A stretch of DNA of 12,716 nucleotides from CAYSIX01 sp964431205 (GTDB lineage Bacteria > Planctomycetota > Phycisphaerae > Phycisphaerales > Phycisphaeraceae): assembly GCA_964431205.1 (NCBI GenBank), contig CAYSIX010000112.1, forward strand, positions 1 to 12,716, given 5' to 3'. The notes below the pieces were generated by a model, which had not been told where the DNA came from, made no database searches, and saw nothing but the letters and a program-made list of their open reading frames with translations. The position numbers were made by a program, and so were the translations under genes. Below are positions 6,877 through 12,716 of this stretch, one piece after another (the stretch's first letter is position 1; every line of letters starts with the position of its first letter).

Positions 6877-8042
6877 CGGTGAGCCCTCCGTGGGCGGTGC
6901 GCGGCCGCACGGCGCGACCGGGTGGCACGCGGTGCGGACGCGGTGCGATTCGTCTGGTATTGCCCGTATCGGAGCCAGGCCTGGCACGTGCCCTCGGAGC
7001 TGACCATGCACGGGCCGATCGGGCGGATCGGCGTGCAGGCGGTCGCGAAGAGGCGGCAGTCGGGCGGTGTGGCGTGGCCGGAGATGACCCGCCCGCAGAT
7101 GCAGCCCTTCGGCTCGTGGTCCTCGCGCGCGGGCAGCGCGAAGCGGCGAGCGGCGTCGTAGGACTCGTATTTCGGGCGGAACCCGAGGCCGCTTCGCGGG
7201 ATCACCCCCAGCCCCCGCCAGCGTACGTCGGCCGGCTCGAAGACCTCGCCGAGCAACCGTTGCGCCGCTTCATTGCCCCGCGGCGTGACCGCTTCGGGAT
7301 ACAGGTTCACCAGCTCGGCGCGGCCGTCGCGCACCAGCTCGGCCAGGCACGCCAGCGCCGCGGCCATCAGCGCCGGCTCAAACCCGCCGATCACGCACGG
7401 CAGGCCGTGTCGCTCGACGATCGGCCGGTACGCGTCGGACCCGATCACGACCGAGACGTGCCCGGGACAGAGGAACCCGTCGAGTCGCGGCGGCCCGGCC
7501 GTGCGGTCTTCGAGCAGCGCCAGCATCGCCGGCACGACCCGCTTGTGGCTCGCCAGCGCGGAAAAGTTCACCAACCCCTGGCGACAGGCTTCGAGCACCG
7601 CCGCGGCCGTCGCCGGCGCGGTCGTCTCAAAACCGACCGCGCCGAAAACGACCTGCCGCGTCGGCTCCTGAGCGGCGATGCGGACCGCGTCGAGCGTCGA
7701 ATACACCACGCGCACGTCCGCGCCCCGTGACCGTGCCGACTCCAGGCTCCCTCGGTGGCCCGGCACACGCATCATGTCCCCGTAGGTGCACAGCGTCACG
7801 TCATGGTCCGTCGCCAGCTCGATCAGTTGGTCGATGTCGCCCTGCGCCGTGACGCACACCGGGCAGCCGGGCCCGCTGAGCAGCGTGACCGACGCCGGCA
7901 TCACGCTGTGCAGCCCGCTGCGGAACGCGCTCATCGTGTGCGTGCCGCAGACCTCCATGAACGTGACCGGTCGGCCGATGCGTTCGGCCGCCGAGCGGAG
8001 GCGATCGAGGTGGCTGCGCGTGGCGCTGTGTCGCGCGTTCAT
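6873..8042 (-). CDS. hypD: Hydrogenase maturation Fe-S protein HypD
   Basis: HypD forms a complex with HypC and acts as the scaffold on which the Fe(CN)2CO group is built. The 389-residue protein carries the conserved FMEVCGTHTM (C32, H35), LLSGPGCPVCVT (C60, C63), GFETTAP, and the C-terminal [4Fe-4S] region. That region runs from KGCICGRVISGHATPPDC through CTPIRPIGPC to SSEGTCQAWLRYG. After RYG, where many HypD proteins end, it has an extra 29-residue Arg/Ala-rich basic tail. The ATG at 8042 overlaps the hypC stop (ATGA) and has GAGGAGG about 8 nt upstream, so the longer open frame to 8315 is not used. The stop overlaps the hypE start in the same way. The core looks fully functional. Confidence 0.96.
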   Translation of the reverse strand: MNARHSATRSHLDRLRSAAERIGRPVTFMEVCGTHTMSAFRSGLHSVMPASVTLLSGPGCPVCVTAQGDIDQLIELATDHDVTLCTYGDMMRVPGHRGSLESARSRGADVRVVYSTLDAVRIAAQEPTRQVVFGAVGFETTAPATAAAVLEACRQGLVNFSALASHKRVVPAMLALLEDRTAGPPRLDGFLCPGHVSVVIGSDAYRPIVERHGLPCVIGGFEPALMAAALACLAELVRDGRAELVNLYPEAVTPRGNEAAQRLLGEVFEPADVRWRGLGVIPRSGLGFRPKYESYDAARRFALPAREDHEPKGCICGRVISGHATPPDCRLFATACTPIRPIGPCMVSSEGTCQAWLRYGQYQTNRTASAPRATRSRRAAAHRPRRAHR

Positions 8043-8281
8043 GGCGTCGCCTCCTCGTCGGGTTGGGTTCGCCGCTGCAGGTCGTCGAGCACGGCCCAGG
8101 TGCGCTCGGCGGCGTCCGGCTCGAGCCGCTGGATCGCGAAGCCCGCGTGCATCAGAACCCAGTCGCCGACACGCGCCTCGGGCACGAGCAGCGTGCTGAT
8201 CTCCACGCGGCTGCCGTGCATGTCCGCGACACCGCGTGCTCCTTCCATCGTCACGAGCTGTGCGGGCACCGCCAGACACAT
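8039..8281 (-). CDS. hypC: Hydrogenase maturation chaperone HypC
   Basis: HypC carries the iron precursor with HypD and hands it to the hydrogenase large subunit; its N-terminal Cys2 binds the iron. The 80-residue protein begins MCLAVPAQLV, the family hallmark, and contains GDWVLMHAGFAIQRL, the conserved core of the HypC/HupF OB-like fold. The open frame extends 12 codons upstream, but only the start at 8281 places the essential cysteine at position 2, so this start is chosen. It lies 2 nt after the hypF stop with only a weak AGG-type ribosome site, suggesting coupling to hypF translation. Its stop forms an ATGA overlap with hypD. As the only HypC-type gene in the cassette it should serve HyhL. 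Confidence 0.96.
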   Translation of the reverse strand: MCLAVPAQLVTMEGARGVADMHGSRVEISTLLVPEARVGDWVLMHAGFAIQRLEPDAAERTWAVLDDLQRRTQPDEEATP

Positions 8282-8283
8282 GG

Positions 8284-10629
8284 TCAGCCTGCTTTCTGTT
8301 GGTGTATCCGGGCACACGCGATGGCCGCCTGGCCCAGGCTCAAGCCGCCGTCGTTCGGGGGCACCGCGCGATGACGCAGCACGCCAAGGCCCACGTCGTT
8401 CAGTCCCTTCTCGATCCGTCGTGTCAGGCGCGCGTTGCAGAAGACCCCGCCGCTCAGCCCGATGGTCTCGACGCCCGTCGTGTCCGCGAATCGCCGCGCG
8501 ACCTCGACCCAGGCGTCGGCTACCTGGTCGTGAAAACGAGCGGCGAGCAGCGCCGCCGGCACGCCACGCTTGAAGTCGTCAGCGAGCATGAGACACAGCA
8601 GCGCGGGGTCGAGCTCCGGCAGGTCGCCCTGGCGAAGGGGGATCAACGACGGACCGCAGGGGGCGGCGGCAGCACTCGTTTCAGCCGCGGCTTCGAGCGC
8701 CATGGCCGCCTGCGCTTCGTGATCGTTTCGTTCGCACAACCCCAACAGCGCCGCGACGCCGTCAAAGACGCGCCCCAGCGCGCTGCTGGTCGTGCAGGCG
8801 ACGCCGCGCTCGATCATGCGGGCCAGGTCGTGTCGGCGTATCTTGTCGGGAATCGCACGTGTGACCATGGGGTGATCGACCGCCGCCGGGCCGATCGCCT
8901 GAAATATCAGCGCCAGGGCGCAGCGACCGGTCTCGCGTGCGGCGGCGTCGCCACCGGGCAGCAGGATCGGGCGCATCCGCGCCAACCGACGGAACCGGGT
9001 CGTGTCCGCCAGCAGCAGCTCGCCGCCCCAGCTCGTGCCGTCCGGGCCGTAACCCACCCCGTCACACACGATGGCGAGCATCGGGCCGCGTTGCCCGTGC
9101 TCGGCGAGCAACGACGCCGCGTGCGCGTGGTGGTGTTGGACCGGGATCAAGGTCAGGCCGCGCGCGTCGGCGACGCGTCTGGCGTACTCGCTGCTCAGGT
9201 AAGCCGGGTGCGTGTCGTGGGCGATCCAGCGCGGTGTCACGCCGCAGAGCTCGCACAGGTCGTCGATGGCGCGCTCGAACGCCGCGTAGTTCAGCGGGTG
9301 TTTCAGGTCGCCGAGGTGCTGGCTCAGGATCGCCTCGCCCGGTCGAACGACCGCGATGGTGTTCTTCAGCTCGCCGCCGACGCAGAGGCCCGGCGCTGCA
9401 CAGGGCGCCGGCAGCCTCATCGGCGTCGGGACCGCGCCGCGCGATCGGCGGATCGGCACCGGCTCACCCTCGCCGACGTCCAGCCAGACCGAGTCGTCCA
9501 CGGCTCGCGCGATCGGCCGGTTGTGCCACAGCATCGCGTCGCAGATGCCGCCGAGCCGTTGCACGGCCTCGGCGTTGTCGATCACCAGCGGCTCGTCGCT
9601 GACGTTCCCGCTGGTCATGACCAGGGCGTTCACGGGCCGTGGCAGCTCGGCGAACAGCAGGTGATGGATCGGCGTGTAGGGCAGCATCACCCCGAGACGG
9701 TGTGTGCCCGGCGCGACGCCGGCGGCGATGGGAACAGCATCTCGTCGCGGCAGCAGGACGATCGGCGCGGCGGGCGAGGTCAGGGCGTCGGCGGCGCGGG
9801 GCGTCACGACCGTCAGCGCCTCGGCCGTCGCGAGGTCGCGCACCATCACCGCGAACGGCTTGGCTTCACGGCGTTTGGCCGTACGCAGCCGCCGCACCGC
9901 CCGTTCATCATCCGCCCGTACGGCCAGGTGAAAACCGCCGATGCCCTTGACCGCCACGATCTTGCCGTCGGCCAGCAGCCGTGCCGCCGCCACGTACGGA
10001 TCGCCCGCGATGGGCGCGCCCGTCGAGCGGACCATCGCCACGTCCGGCCCGCAGCCGTGACAGGCGATGGGCTGAGCGTGGAAGCGGCGGTCGGCGGGCT
10101 GGGCGTACTCGGCCTGGCACGCCGGGCACATCGCGAAGTGGGCCATCGTCGTGTTCGGCCGGTCGTACGGGACCCGAAGGACCATCGAGTAGCGCGGGCC
10201 ACAATGGGTGCAGTTGGTCAGCCCGTAGCGGAAGCGGCGATCGTCCCGATCGAACAGCTCGCCGAGGCACTCGGCGCAGACGGCGGTATCCGTCGTGATG
10301 CGTGCATCGGCGCCGCCGGCGCGGTCGGTGTCGGTGATGCAGAATTCGTTGTCGTGCGGTCGTGAGGGGATGGTGCGCGACCGGACCGAGTCGATGGAGG
10401 CCAGCGGCGGCTTGCGCGTGCGCAAGTCAGAGGCAAACCGTCGCAAGGCGTTGGCCGGTCCCTGGGCTTCGATCACGACGCCGTGCGAATCGTTTCGTAC
10501 GAGCCCGGTCAGCCCGTGCTCACGCGCCAGGCGGTACACGAACGGCCGAAAGCCGACACCCTGGATCTGCCCGGTCAGTCGCCAGCGGCGGCGAACGGTG
10601 GAAAACGGGATGGTGGCTTGGCCGTGCAT
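8284..10629 (-). CDS. hypF: Carbamoyltransferase HypF
   Basis: HypF converts carbamoyl phosphate and ATP to carbamoyl-adenylate and passes the carbamoyl group to HypE. The 781-residue protein has all four parts. The acylphosphatase domain (about 1-90) has GQIQGVGFRPF, with catalytic R28 and N46. The double zinc finger has perfect spacing CxxC-18-CxxC-24-CxxC-18-CxxC. A YrdC-like domain (LADGKIVAVKGIGGFHLA) comes next. The Kae1-like domain carries the HHHAHAASLL metal site, DGVGYGPDGTSWGGE and LSGGVFCNARL. The frame is open up to 10854, but homology begins at the ATG at 10629; the upstream stretch is not HypF-like and contains the candidate promoter. The ribosome site is weak. It is the first gene of the operon, which is unusual in that hypF is often elsewhere. 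Confidence 0.96.
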   Translation of the reverse strand: MHGQATIPFSTVRRRWRLTGQIQGVGFRPFVYRLAREHGLTGLVRNDSHGVVIEAQGPANALRRFASDLRTRKPPLASIDSVRSRTIPSRPHDNEFCITDTDRAGGADARITTDTAVCAECLGELFDRDDRRFRYGLTNCTHCGPRYSMVLRVPYDRPNTTMAHFAMCPACQAEYAQPADRRFHAQPIACHGCGPDVAMVRSTGAPIAGDPYVAAARLLADGKIVAVKGIGGFHLAVRADDERAVRRLRTAKRREAKPFAVMVRDLATAEALTVVTPRAADALTSPAAPIVLLPRRDAVPIAAGVAPGTHRLGVMLPYTPIHHLLFAELPRPVNALVMTSGNVSDEPLVIDNAEAVQRLGGICDAMLWHNRPIARAVDDSVWLDVGEGEPVPIRRSRGAVPTPMRLPAPCAAPGLCVGGELKNTIAVVRPGEAILSQHLGDLKHPLNYAAFERAIDDLCELCGVTPRWIAHDTHPAYLSSEYARRVADARGLTLIPVQHHHAHAASLLAEHGQRGPMLAIVCDGVGYGPDGTSWGGELLLADTTRFRRLARMRPILLPGGDAAARETGRCALALIFQAIGPAAVDHPMVTRAIPDKIRRHDLARMIERGVACTTSSALGRVFDGVAALLGLCERNDHEAQAAMALEAAAETSAAAAPCGPSLIPLRQGDLPELDPALLCLMLADDFKRGVPAALLAARFHDQVADAWVEVARRFADTTGVETIGLSGGVFCNARLTRRIEKGLNDVGLGVLRHRAVPPNDGGLSLGQAAIACARIHQQKAG

Positions 10630-10663
10630 GGTTCTCAGCGGGCGGGTGGTGAGGCTCTCGGGA

Positions 10664-10678
10664 GCGGGGCCTGTGCCA
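10664..10678 (-). promoter_or_regulatory. Second, weaker -24/-12-like element
   Basis: The minus-strand sequence TGGCACAGGCCCCGC repeats TGGCACA exactly 26 bp downstream of the first element and also has GG and GC 10 nt apart. Its -12 part is CCGC and so is poor. It may be a tandem or decoy sigma-54 binding site, or chance in GC-rich DNA. It lies at the predicted start of transcription from the upstream element. Confidence 0.25.
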
Positions 10679-10689
10679 TCGAGATCAGG

Positions 10690-10704
10690 GCGAACGGTGT
10701 GCCA
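10690..10704 (-). promoter_or_regulatory. Candidate sigma-54 (-24/-12) promoter for the hyp-hyh operon
   Basis: Read on the minus strand the element is TGGCACACCGTTCGC. Against the consensus TGGCACG-N4-TTGC it has the invariant GG and GC separated by the required 10 nt, a full TGGCAC preceded by C, and TCGC for TTGC. Transcription would begin near 10679, giving a leader of roughly 50 nt before the hypF ATG at 10629. A sigma-54 activator gene is divergently encoded next door, which strengthens the call. The match is by eye, not by a scored matrix. Confidence 0.62.
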
Positions 10705-10866
10705 GTGTTCGCGGAGGGGGCTGGGTGATCGTAAACGTTGACCATGCAGACGCTTGCAAGATCGGAGCCTGCGCCACCGAACGGCACGACCGTGGCAGAC
10801 TGACACGCCCGGCCTCCGGCGAACTGGCGATTTGCGACGGTGTGGAGGCTTCACCCGAGGTCTCGA

Positions 10867-10880
10867 GCGCCGATCGGCGC
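10867..10880. promoter_or_regulatory. Perfect 14-bp palindrome, possible enhancer (activator) site
   Basis: GCGCCGATCGGCGC is a perfect inverted repeat in the divergent spacer, about 165-180 bp upstream of the candidate -24/-12 promoter and about 46 bp before the activator ATG. Fis-type HTH activators bind dyad sites 80-200 bp upstream of sigma-54 promoters, so position and symmetry fit. High GC raises the chance of accidental palindromes. Confidence 0.35.
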
Positions 10881-10926
10881 GTCGCCCGCCGCGCCACGAC
10901 CCTCGCAGCCTGCAATAATCAAGTAC

Positions 10927-12366
10927 ATGGACCTGCGGCCTTCACCCTGCGAAGCGTGTCATTGGCGTTACGACGAACGATCCACCTCGCCGTCCGAGGC
11001 GGTCTGGTGCTCGATCCTGGACTCGGTGGCGGCGGGCATCGTGACGGTGGACCTGGATCAGCGGATCACGACGTTCAACAGCGAAGCCGAGCGGATCGTC
11101 GGCATCCCGCGACGCGAGGCGATCGGCTCGCGGTGCGAAGACGTGCTGCGCGCGGCCGAGGACCGCGAGCCCGGCCCGCTGGCGCTGGCGATGCAGCAGG
11201 ATGAGCCGGTGGTCGATGCGCGGGTCGAGATCATCGACGTACGCGGGCGGCGGGTCCCGCTGAGCGTCACGGCGTCGGCGCTGACCAACGGCAACGGGAA
11301 GGTGATCGGTGCGGTCGAATCCTTCCGCGACCTGACGCACGTCGAGGAGCTGCGGCGTCGGCTCGAGGAACGGTTCCGTTTCGAGGACATCATCGGTCGC
11401 AGCCCGGCGATGCAGCGGCTGTTCGAGCTGCTGCCCGCGGTCGCCGAGAGCGAGAGCACCGTCCTGATCGAGGGCGCCAGCGGGACGGGCAAGGAGCTGA
11501 TCGCCCGGGCGGTGCACAACCTCTCGCCCCGGCGGGACAAGCGGTTCGTGGCGGTCAGTTGCGGCGCCCTGCCGGACACGCTGCTGGAGTCCGAGCTGTT
11601 CGGGTACAAGCGCGGCGCCTTCACCGATGCGCGGCAGGACAAGCCCGGCCGGTTCGCGATCGCCGACGGCGGGACGCTGTTCCTGGACGAGATCGGCGAT
11701 ATCTCGCCGGCGATGCAGGCCCGGCTGCTGCGCGTGCTGCAGGAGCGGGTGTACGAGCCGCTCGGCTCGGTCACGCCGGTGGCGACGGACGTGCGGATCA
11801 TCGCGGCGACGAACAAGCGGCTGTCGGGCCTGGTCGCCGCCGGCACGTTCCGCGACGACCTGTACTACCGCATCGACGTGGTGCGGCTCGAGGTGCCGGG
11901 CCTGCGCGATCGGCGTCAGGACATCCCGCTGCTGGTCGATCACTTCGTGCACCGGTTCAACGTGATGCGCGGGCGAGACGTCGCCGGCGTGTCGGCCGAG
12001 GCCATGGCGCTGCTGATGGAGCACGATTACCCGGGCAACGTGCGGGAGCTGGAGAACATCCTGGAGCACGCGTTTGTGCTGTGCCGGCACGGTTTGATCA
12101 GCCGCGAGCACCTGCCGGCGTCGGTCCGGGGGGGTGCCGACCGGCCCGCCGAATCACCCTCGCCCGCGGGCACGCTGACGCTCGAGCAGATGGAACGACT
12201 GGCCATCGGCGACGCGATCCGACGCTGTCACGGCAACCGTCAGGCCGCCGCCCGCGAGCTGGGCATCCACCCCAGCACGCTGTTTCGCAAGATCAAGCAG
12301 TTGTGCCTCGACCTTCCTTCCGGCGACGGGCGGCACCGCGCCGCCTCGGTCGCCAAGCCTGACTGA
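10927..12366 (+). CDS. Sigma-54-dependent transcriptional activator (PAS - AAA+ - Fis HTH)
   Basis: This enhancer-binding protein uses ATP to open sigma-54 promoters. In the 479-residue protein an N-terminal CEACH (C8, C11, H12) precedes a PAS domain at about residues 25-135 (ILDSVAAGIVTVDLDQRI through AVESFRDLTHVEEL). A short linker helix leads to the AAA+ domain. That has Walker A GASGTGKE (183-190), the sigma-54 contact loop as GAFTDA (230-235) instead of GAFTGA, and Walker B GGTLFLDEIGD (248-258). YPGNVRELENILEHA and a C-terminal Fis-type HTH (GNRQAAARELGIHPSTLFRKI) follow. There is no receiver domain, so control is by direct sensing. The ATG at 10927 has no Shine-Dalgarno; a GTG at 10840 would add 29 residues of unlikely sequence. 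Divergence from hypF suggests it controls the hydrogenase operon, and perhaps the downstream nifJ-like gene. Confidence 0.93.
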   Translation: MDLRPSPCEACHWRYDERSTSPSEAVWCSILDSVAAGIVTVDLDQRITTFNSEAERIVGIPRREAIGSRCEDVLRAAEDREPGPLALAMQQDEPVVDARVEIIDVRGRRVPLSVTASALTNGNGKVIGAVESFRDLTHVEELRRRLEERFRFEDIIGRSPAMQRLFELLPAVAESESTVLIEGASGTGKELIARAVHNLSPRRDKRFVAVSCGALPDTLLESELFGYKRGAFTDARQDKPGRFAIADGGTLFLDEIGDISPAMQARLLRVLQERVYEPLGSVTPVATDVRIIAATNKRLSGLVAAGTFRDDLYYRIDVVRLEVPGLRDRRQDIPLLVDHFVHRFNVMRGRDVAGVSAEAMALLMEHDYPGNVRELENILEHAFVLCRHGLISREHLPASVRGGADRPAESPSPAGTLTLEQMERLAIGDAIRRCHGNRQAAARELGIHPSTLFRKIKQLCLDLPSGDGRHRAASVAKPD

Positions 12367-12388
12367 ACCGGCGCGCAGATCGCCTCAC

Positions 12389-12436
12389 CCGTGCCGCAAC
12401 ACGGTCGCATATCGCGACGGTGCGCCCGGCCGGGCG
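12389..12436 (+). other. Cluster of short hairpins after the activator gene, possible transcription end
   Basis: Three dyads follow the activator stop in quick succession. CCGTG-N6-CACGG is at 12389-12404, GTCGC-N5-GCGAC at 12404-12418, and the perfect palindrome CGCCCGGCCGGGCG at 12423-12436. No run of T follows, so this is not a classical intrinsic terminator; it could slow polymerase or simply reflect GC richness. Confidence 0.3.
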
Positions 12437-12506
12437 TGTCGCCCCGCTGCCAACAACGGCCATTTCAGCCCCGGGATCGCGTTCGGGTCCCGCCGCGCTC
12501 GCGGCA

Positions 12507-12522
12507 TGGCGTTCGCATGGCA
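12507..12522 (+). promoter_or_regulatory. Weak -24/-12-like element upstream of the nifJ-like gene
   Basis: TGGCGTTCGCATGGCA has GG and GC 10 nt apart and an A after GC, but departs from consensus in the ACG and TT positions. It lies 60 bp before the nifJ-like start and just downstream of a sigma-54 activator gene, which is the only reason to list it. Confidence 0.22.
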
Positions 12523-12581
12523 AAAGGTCACGTGGCAGGGGCGGACAGCCCCGCCCGCGCCGAAGGAAAGGACAGTTCCAC

Positions 12582-12716
12582 ATGCCCAGGAACGGGACGA
12601 CGGTCGAAGGGAACGAGGCGGTCACCAGCGTGGCGCATCGCATGAGCGAGGTGGCCGTGCTGTACCCGATCACGCCCTCATCGCCGATGGGGGAACTGGC
12701 CGACGCCTGGTCGGCG
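12582..12716 (+). CDS. nifJ: Pyruvate:ferredoxin (flavodoxin) oxidoreductase, N-terminus only
   Basis: This enzyme oxidises pyruvate to acetyl-CoA and CO2 with thiamine diphosphate, reducing ferredoxin or flavodoxin. The first 45 codons are present before the right edge. The segment TTVEGNEAVTSVAHRMSEVA followed by VLYPITPSSPMGELADAWSA is the start of domain I of the single-chain enzyme. It includes the YPITPSSPM motif that contacts the pyruvate site. The ATG at 12582 is preceded by GAAGGAAAGGA at ideal spacing, a strong ribosome site compared with its neighbours. Reduced ferredoxin from this enzyme could supply reducing power that the cell ultimately vents or recovers through the adjacent hydrogenase. 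Related 2-oxoacid oxidoreductases share part of this motif, but the DGNEA-like opening favours the pyruvate type. Confidence 0.88.
   Translation, partial: MPRNGTTVEGNEAVTSVAHRMSEVAVLYPITPSSPMGELADAWSA

Larger units (their letters stand above)
10630..10926. other. Divergent intergenic control region between hypF and the activator gene
   Basis: This 297-bp spacer separates the hydrogenase operon from its likely regulator. It holds the two -24/-12-like elements (minus strand), the 14-bp palindrome at 10867-10880 and a looser dyad ACGG-N5-CCGT at 10781-10793. An AATAAT stretch at 10913-10918 could be a -10 box just before the activator start. I see no convincing small gene, tRNA or riboswitch in it. 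Confidence 0.6.

Noticed and set aside
8236..10365. A 709-codon plus-strand open frame opposite hypF
   Set aside because: Composition is Arg/Ala/Gly/His-rich with no domain, while the opposite strand encodes an intact HypF with perfect zinc-finger spacing.
10630..10854. N-terminal extension of HypF up to 10854
   Set aside because: Those 75 residues are unlike HypF, whose acylphosphatase domain starts just after the ATG at 10629, and the stretch carries the candidate promoter.
10840..10926. GTG start for the activator at 10840
   Set aside because: It has no ribosome site, the added residues have no family match, and it overlaps the palindromic control element.
10948..10962. CxxCH of the activator as a c-type heme site
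   Set aside because: Covalent heme attachment needs export, and this is a cytoplasmic DNA-binding protein without a signal peptide; a metal or thiol role is more plausible.
10942..12111. Minus-strand open frame opposite the sigma-54 activator
   Set aside because: It is a shadow of the activator coding frame, with low-complexity His/Arg/Gln content and no start context.
12423..12436. Classical intrinsic terminator at the GC palindrome
   Set aside because: The stem has no loop or following T tract; kept only as a low-confidence hairpin cluster.
1..12716. CRISPR arrays, tRNA or rRNA genes, insertion sequences
   Set aside because: I saw no regularly spaced direct repeats, no cloverleaf-like or rRNA-like segments and no transposase-like proteins by eye.

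Overview
This is a GC-rich bacterial window holding one long minus-strand operon for a soluble group 3b-type [NiFe] hydrogenase and its maturation machinery. Facing away from it is a plus-strand sigma-54 activator gene, followed by the start of a pyruvate:ferredoxin (flavodoxin) oxidoreductase gene. The content points to an anaerobic or fermentative bacterium that exchanges electrons between pyruvate, ferredoxin, NAD(P)H and H2. High GC, Fis-type sigma-54 regulation and the NifJ-type N-terminus would fit several phyla. Planctomycetota is only a guess, because no taxonomic marker gene lies in the window.

Minus strand, read from about 10.7 kb down to 1: a probable -24/-12 promoter (10690-10704), then hypF, hypC, hypD and hypE (active-site Fe(CN)2CO assembly). 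Next come a 69-residue single-span membrane protein that I cannot name, and the four structural genes hyhB (two [4Fe-4S]), hyhG (FAD/NAD(P)/[2Fe-2S]), hyhS (small subunit) and hyhL (NiFe large subunit). The operon ends with a maturation endopeptidase, hypA and a hypB that runs off the left edge. Genes are packed by ATGA stop/start overlaps, 8- to 23-nt overlaps or gaps of a few bases. The largest gap is 24 bp, between hypE and the small membrane gene, so the whole block is probably one transcript. The subunit order B-G-S-L is that of the Pyrococcus-type sulfhydrogenase / NADP-linked hydrogenase.

Plus strand: a 297-bp divergent spacer (10630-10926) carries the candidate sigma-54 promoter for the hydrogenase operon and a perfect 14-bp palindrome suited to an enhancer site. 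A PAS / AAA+ / Fis-HTH activator (10927-12366) follows. A 215-bp spacer with several short hairpins separates it from the first 45 codons of a nifJ-like gene, cut by the right edge.

Working model: the activator senses a redox or metabolic cue through its PAS region and perhaps an N-terminal CxxCH cluster. It then drives sigma-54-dependent expression of a self-contained hydrogenase cassette. HypF/C/D/E make the Fe ligands, HypA/B insert nickel, the protease trims HyhL, and HyhBGSL couples H2 to NAD(P)(H). The least explained items are the small membrane protein placed directly before the structural genes of an otherwise soluble enzyme, the shortened zinc knuckle of HypA, and the cysteine-bearing N-terminus of the regulator.
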